This document shows positions 61,757 through 64,000 of a stretch of 64,000 nucleotides of DNA, in pieces. Both the position numbers and the translations under genes were made by a program. The DNA is from Macrostomum hystrix (lineage: Eukaryota > Platyhelminthes > Macrostomidae). Location: assembly GCA_950097015.1 (NCBI GenBank), contig CATNEN010000032.1, forward strand, positions 558,001 through 622,000. The letters are read 5' to 3'. Positions within the stretch are counted from its first letter, which is position 1. The number at the start of each line of letters is the position of its first letter. The notes beneath the pieces were generated by a model that saw only the letters and a list, made by a program, of their open reading frames with translations, had not been told where the DNA came from and did no database searches.

Positions 61757-62286
61757 ATGTGTGCATTGTATTGATTGGTGACACATCAGCACGAAATTTG
61801 TACAGGAATGACGAATGTATTTTACCTTGATTTCAAAGTATGAGGTGCTTTTTTGTTCCGGTTTCCACAATTATTCATCAGAGATAGGCTTGTATAGCGC
61901 AGAATCCAATATTTCTGTTACCTCTTACACTCTGTTTGCAAAGTTAAGAAAATAGCCAAATACCCGACAGCCAGCTTGAGTCACTGCTCACTCCTCATCA
62001 GCGCGGGAGAAAAATAACTGTTTTCGTTTCGTGTTTTTTTCACAGTCTTTGTGTCTGAAAGTGTGACCGCATGGACAATTGAATGGACTCGCTGTTATTT
62101 GCCATGAATGAGCTCAGATCGGGAATGTTCGCTTCAGCAAACAAACCTAAAGCGGACTGGAGCTGTGAAATATTTTTGTTTGGGATCATGGAACAGTTCG
62201 TGCCCAATGAGTCAGTCAAGGGGATTAAGGCCTTAGCGATTGAGACAGTTGGCGCCGACCTTGGGGTCCGTTTATTGCCATGGCTT
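61757..62286. other. Non-coding stretch before the (AACT)n array
   Basis: A 71-codon + frame (62083-62298) has no recognised family and ends where the array introduces TAA stops. Confidence 0.4.
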
Positions 62287-63457
<1,171 letters not shown>

Positions 63458-63809
63458 GCGGGAAAAGTATAGACTATTTAGTAATTGGAGCCTTGCCTGG
63501 CTAAATAGTTATTATGCCTGGTCGCTGTGGTCAGGCAGTCTGCCATTAAACTGTCCATCAAAGTGTCGATGACGTCACAACACTCTTGACAGACGTTTCC
63601 GCTTGACTAGCTGATCTCGTACCACCCGCTCCATGGTTGCAGATGAATTTCTGTGAGGCTGCAAACTTTGTTTCAAACCAGATCCGAGCCATGAGCTCCC
63701 AGCCAGACACAAAAATCCCTTGCCCTGGGGGAAAAAACGTTTTGGCTTGATTAGCTTTTTTACATCAGAAGTGGCGCTTTGAGTGCGAAATCTGAGTTTT
63801 ATAAACAGG

Positions 63810-63981
63810 AAGTGACCCAGTCTAACAGGGAGTGACCCAGTCTAACAGGGGGTGACCCAGTCTAACAGGGGGTGACCCAGTCTAACAGGGAGTGACCCAG
63901 TCTAACAGGGAGTGACCCAGTCTAACAGGGGGTGACCCAGTCTAACAGGGAGTGACCCAGTCTAACAGGGAGTGACCCAGT
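63810..63981 (+). repeat. 20-bp tandem repeat, about 8-9 copies
   Basis: Unit CAGGGAGTGACCCAGTCTAA with GGGG/GGGA alternation. Confidence 0.96.
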
Positions 63982-64000
63982 TTGCTTCATAACTTTTCTA

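Overview
Eukaryotic nuclear DNA from an animal. The genes are metazoan and split by spliceosomal introns: beta-NAC/BTF3, snRNP Sm F, ribosomal protein L7, a sickle-tail/p140Cap-like coiled-coil gene and a C2H2 zinc-finger gene. In four genes a strong 3' splice acceptor lies only 10-37 nt before the start codon, which suits either 5'UTR introns or spliced-leader trans-splicing. With the extreme load of minisatellites, I would guess a flatworm-like lophotrochozoan (for example a Macrostomum-type genome). That is inference; no sequence here proves the species.

Layout. 0.3-8.0 kb is a housekeeping gene block on the + strand: BTF3 (303-1121, one intron), SNRPF (6053-6313) and RPL7 (6877-7890, one intron). 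It is interrupted by a decayed MULE-type DNA transposon with 61-bp terminal inverted repeats and a PHD+FLYWCH gene broken by one stop codon (3197-4734). A convergent terminal exon of an unidentified gene may end at 1324 on the - strand. 11.1-20.8 kb (possibly to 33.1 kb) is a - strand gene that I rebuilt from nine exons whose phases all agree. It encodes an 834-aa partial protein with an AIP3/sickle-tail N-terminal domain, coiled coil and polyQ tail. 44.4-50.3 kb is a - strand two-exon gene for a 1052-aa protein with eight C2H2 fingers and a polyQ/acidic remainder. 50.4-55.3 kb is AT-rich without a gene I can support. 55.6-55.8 kb holds a Penelope-like GIY-YIG endonuclease relic, and 56-64 kb is almost only tandem repeats.

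Repeats dominate. About two dozen unrelated tandem arrays, with monomers of 4 to 34 bp, cover roughly 23 kb (about 36 percent by my hand tally). The largest are 5.5 kb (34.6-40.1 kb) and 3.7 kb (15.2-18.9 kb). Several have a second, higher-order period (1272, about 2455, 338, 264, 220 and 154 bp). Many arrays lack stop codons in several frames, so they give long but meaningless open frames. Three tRNA-like SINEs are visible; two belong to one family whose body resembles the CORE domain of vertebrate MIR.

The most interesting signals are: the phase-consistent sickle-tail-like gene whose introns are filled by arrays starting tens of bp from the splice sites; a (ACTG)n array in frame with the last exon of that gene; a 1.6-kb 30-bp array in which nearly all variation falls on one codon position; and the CORE-like SINE family.
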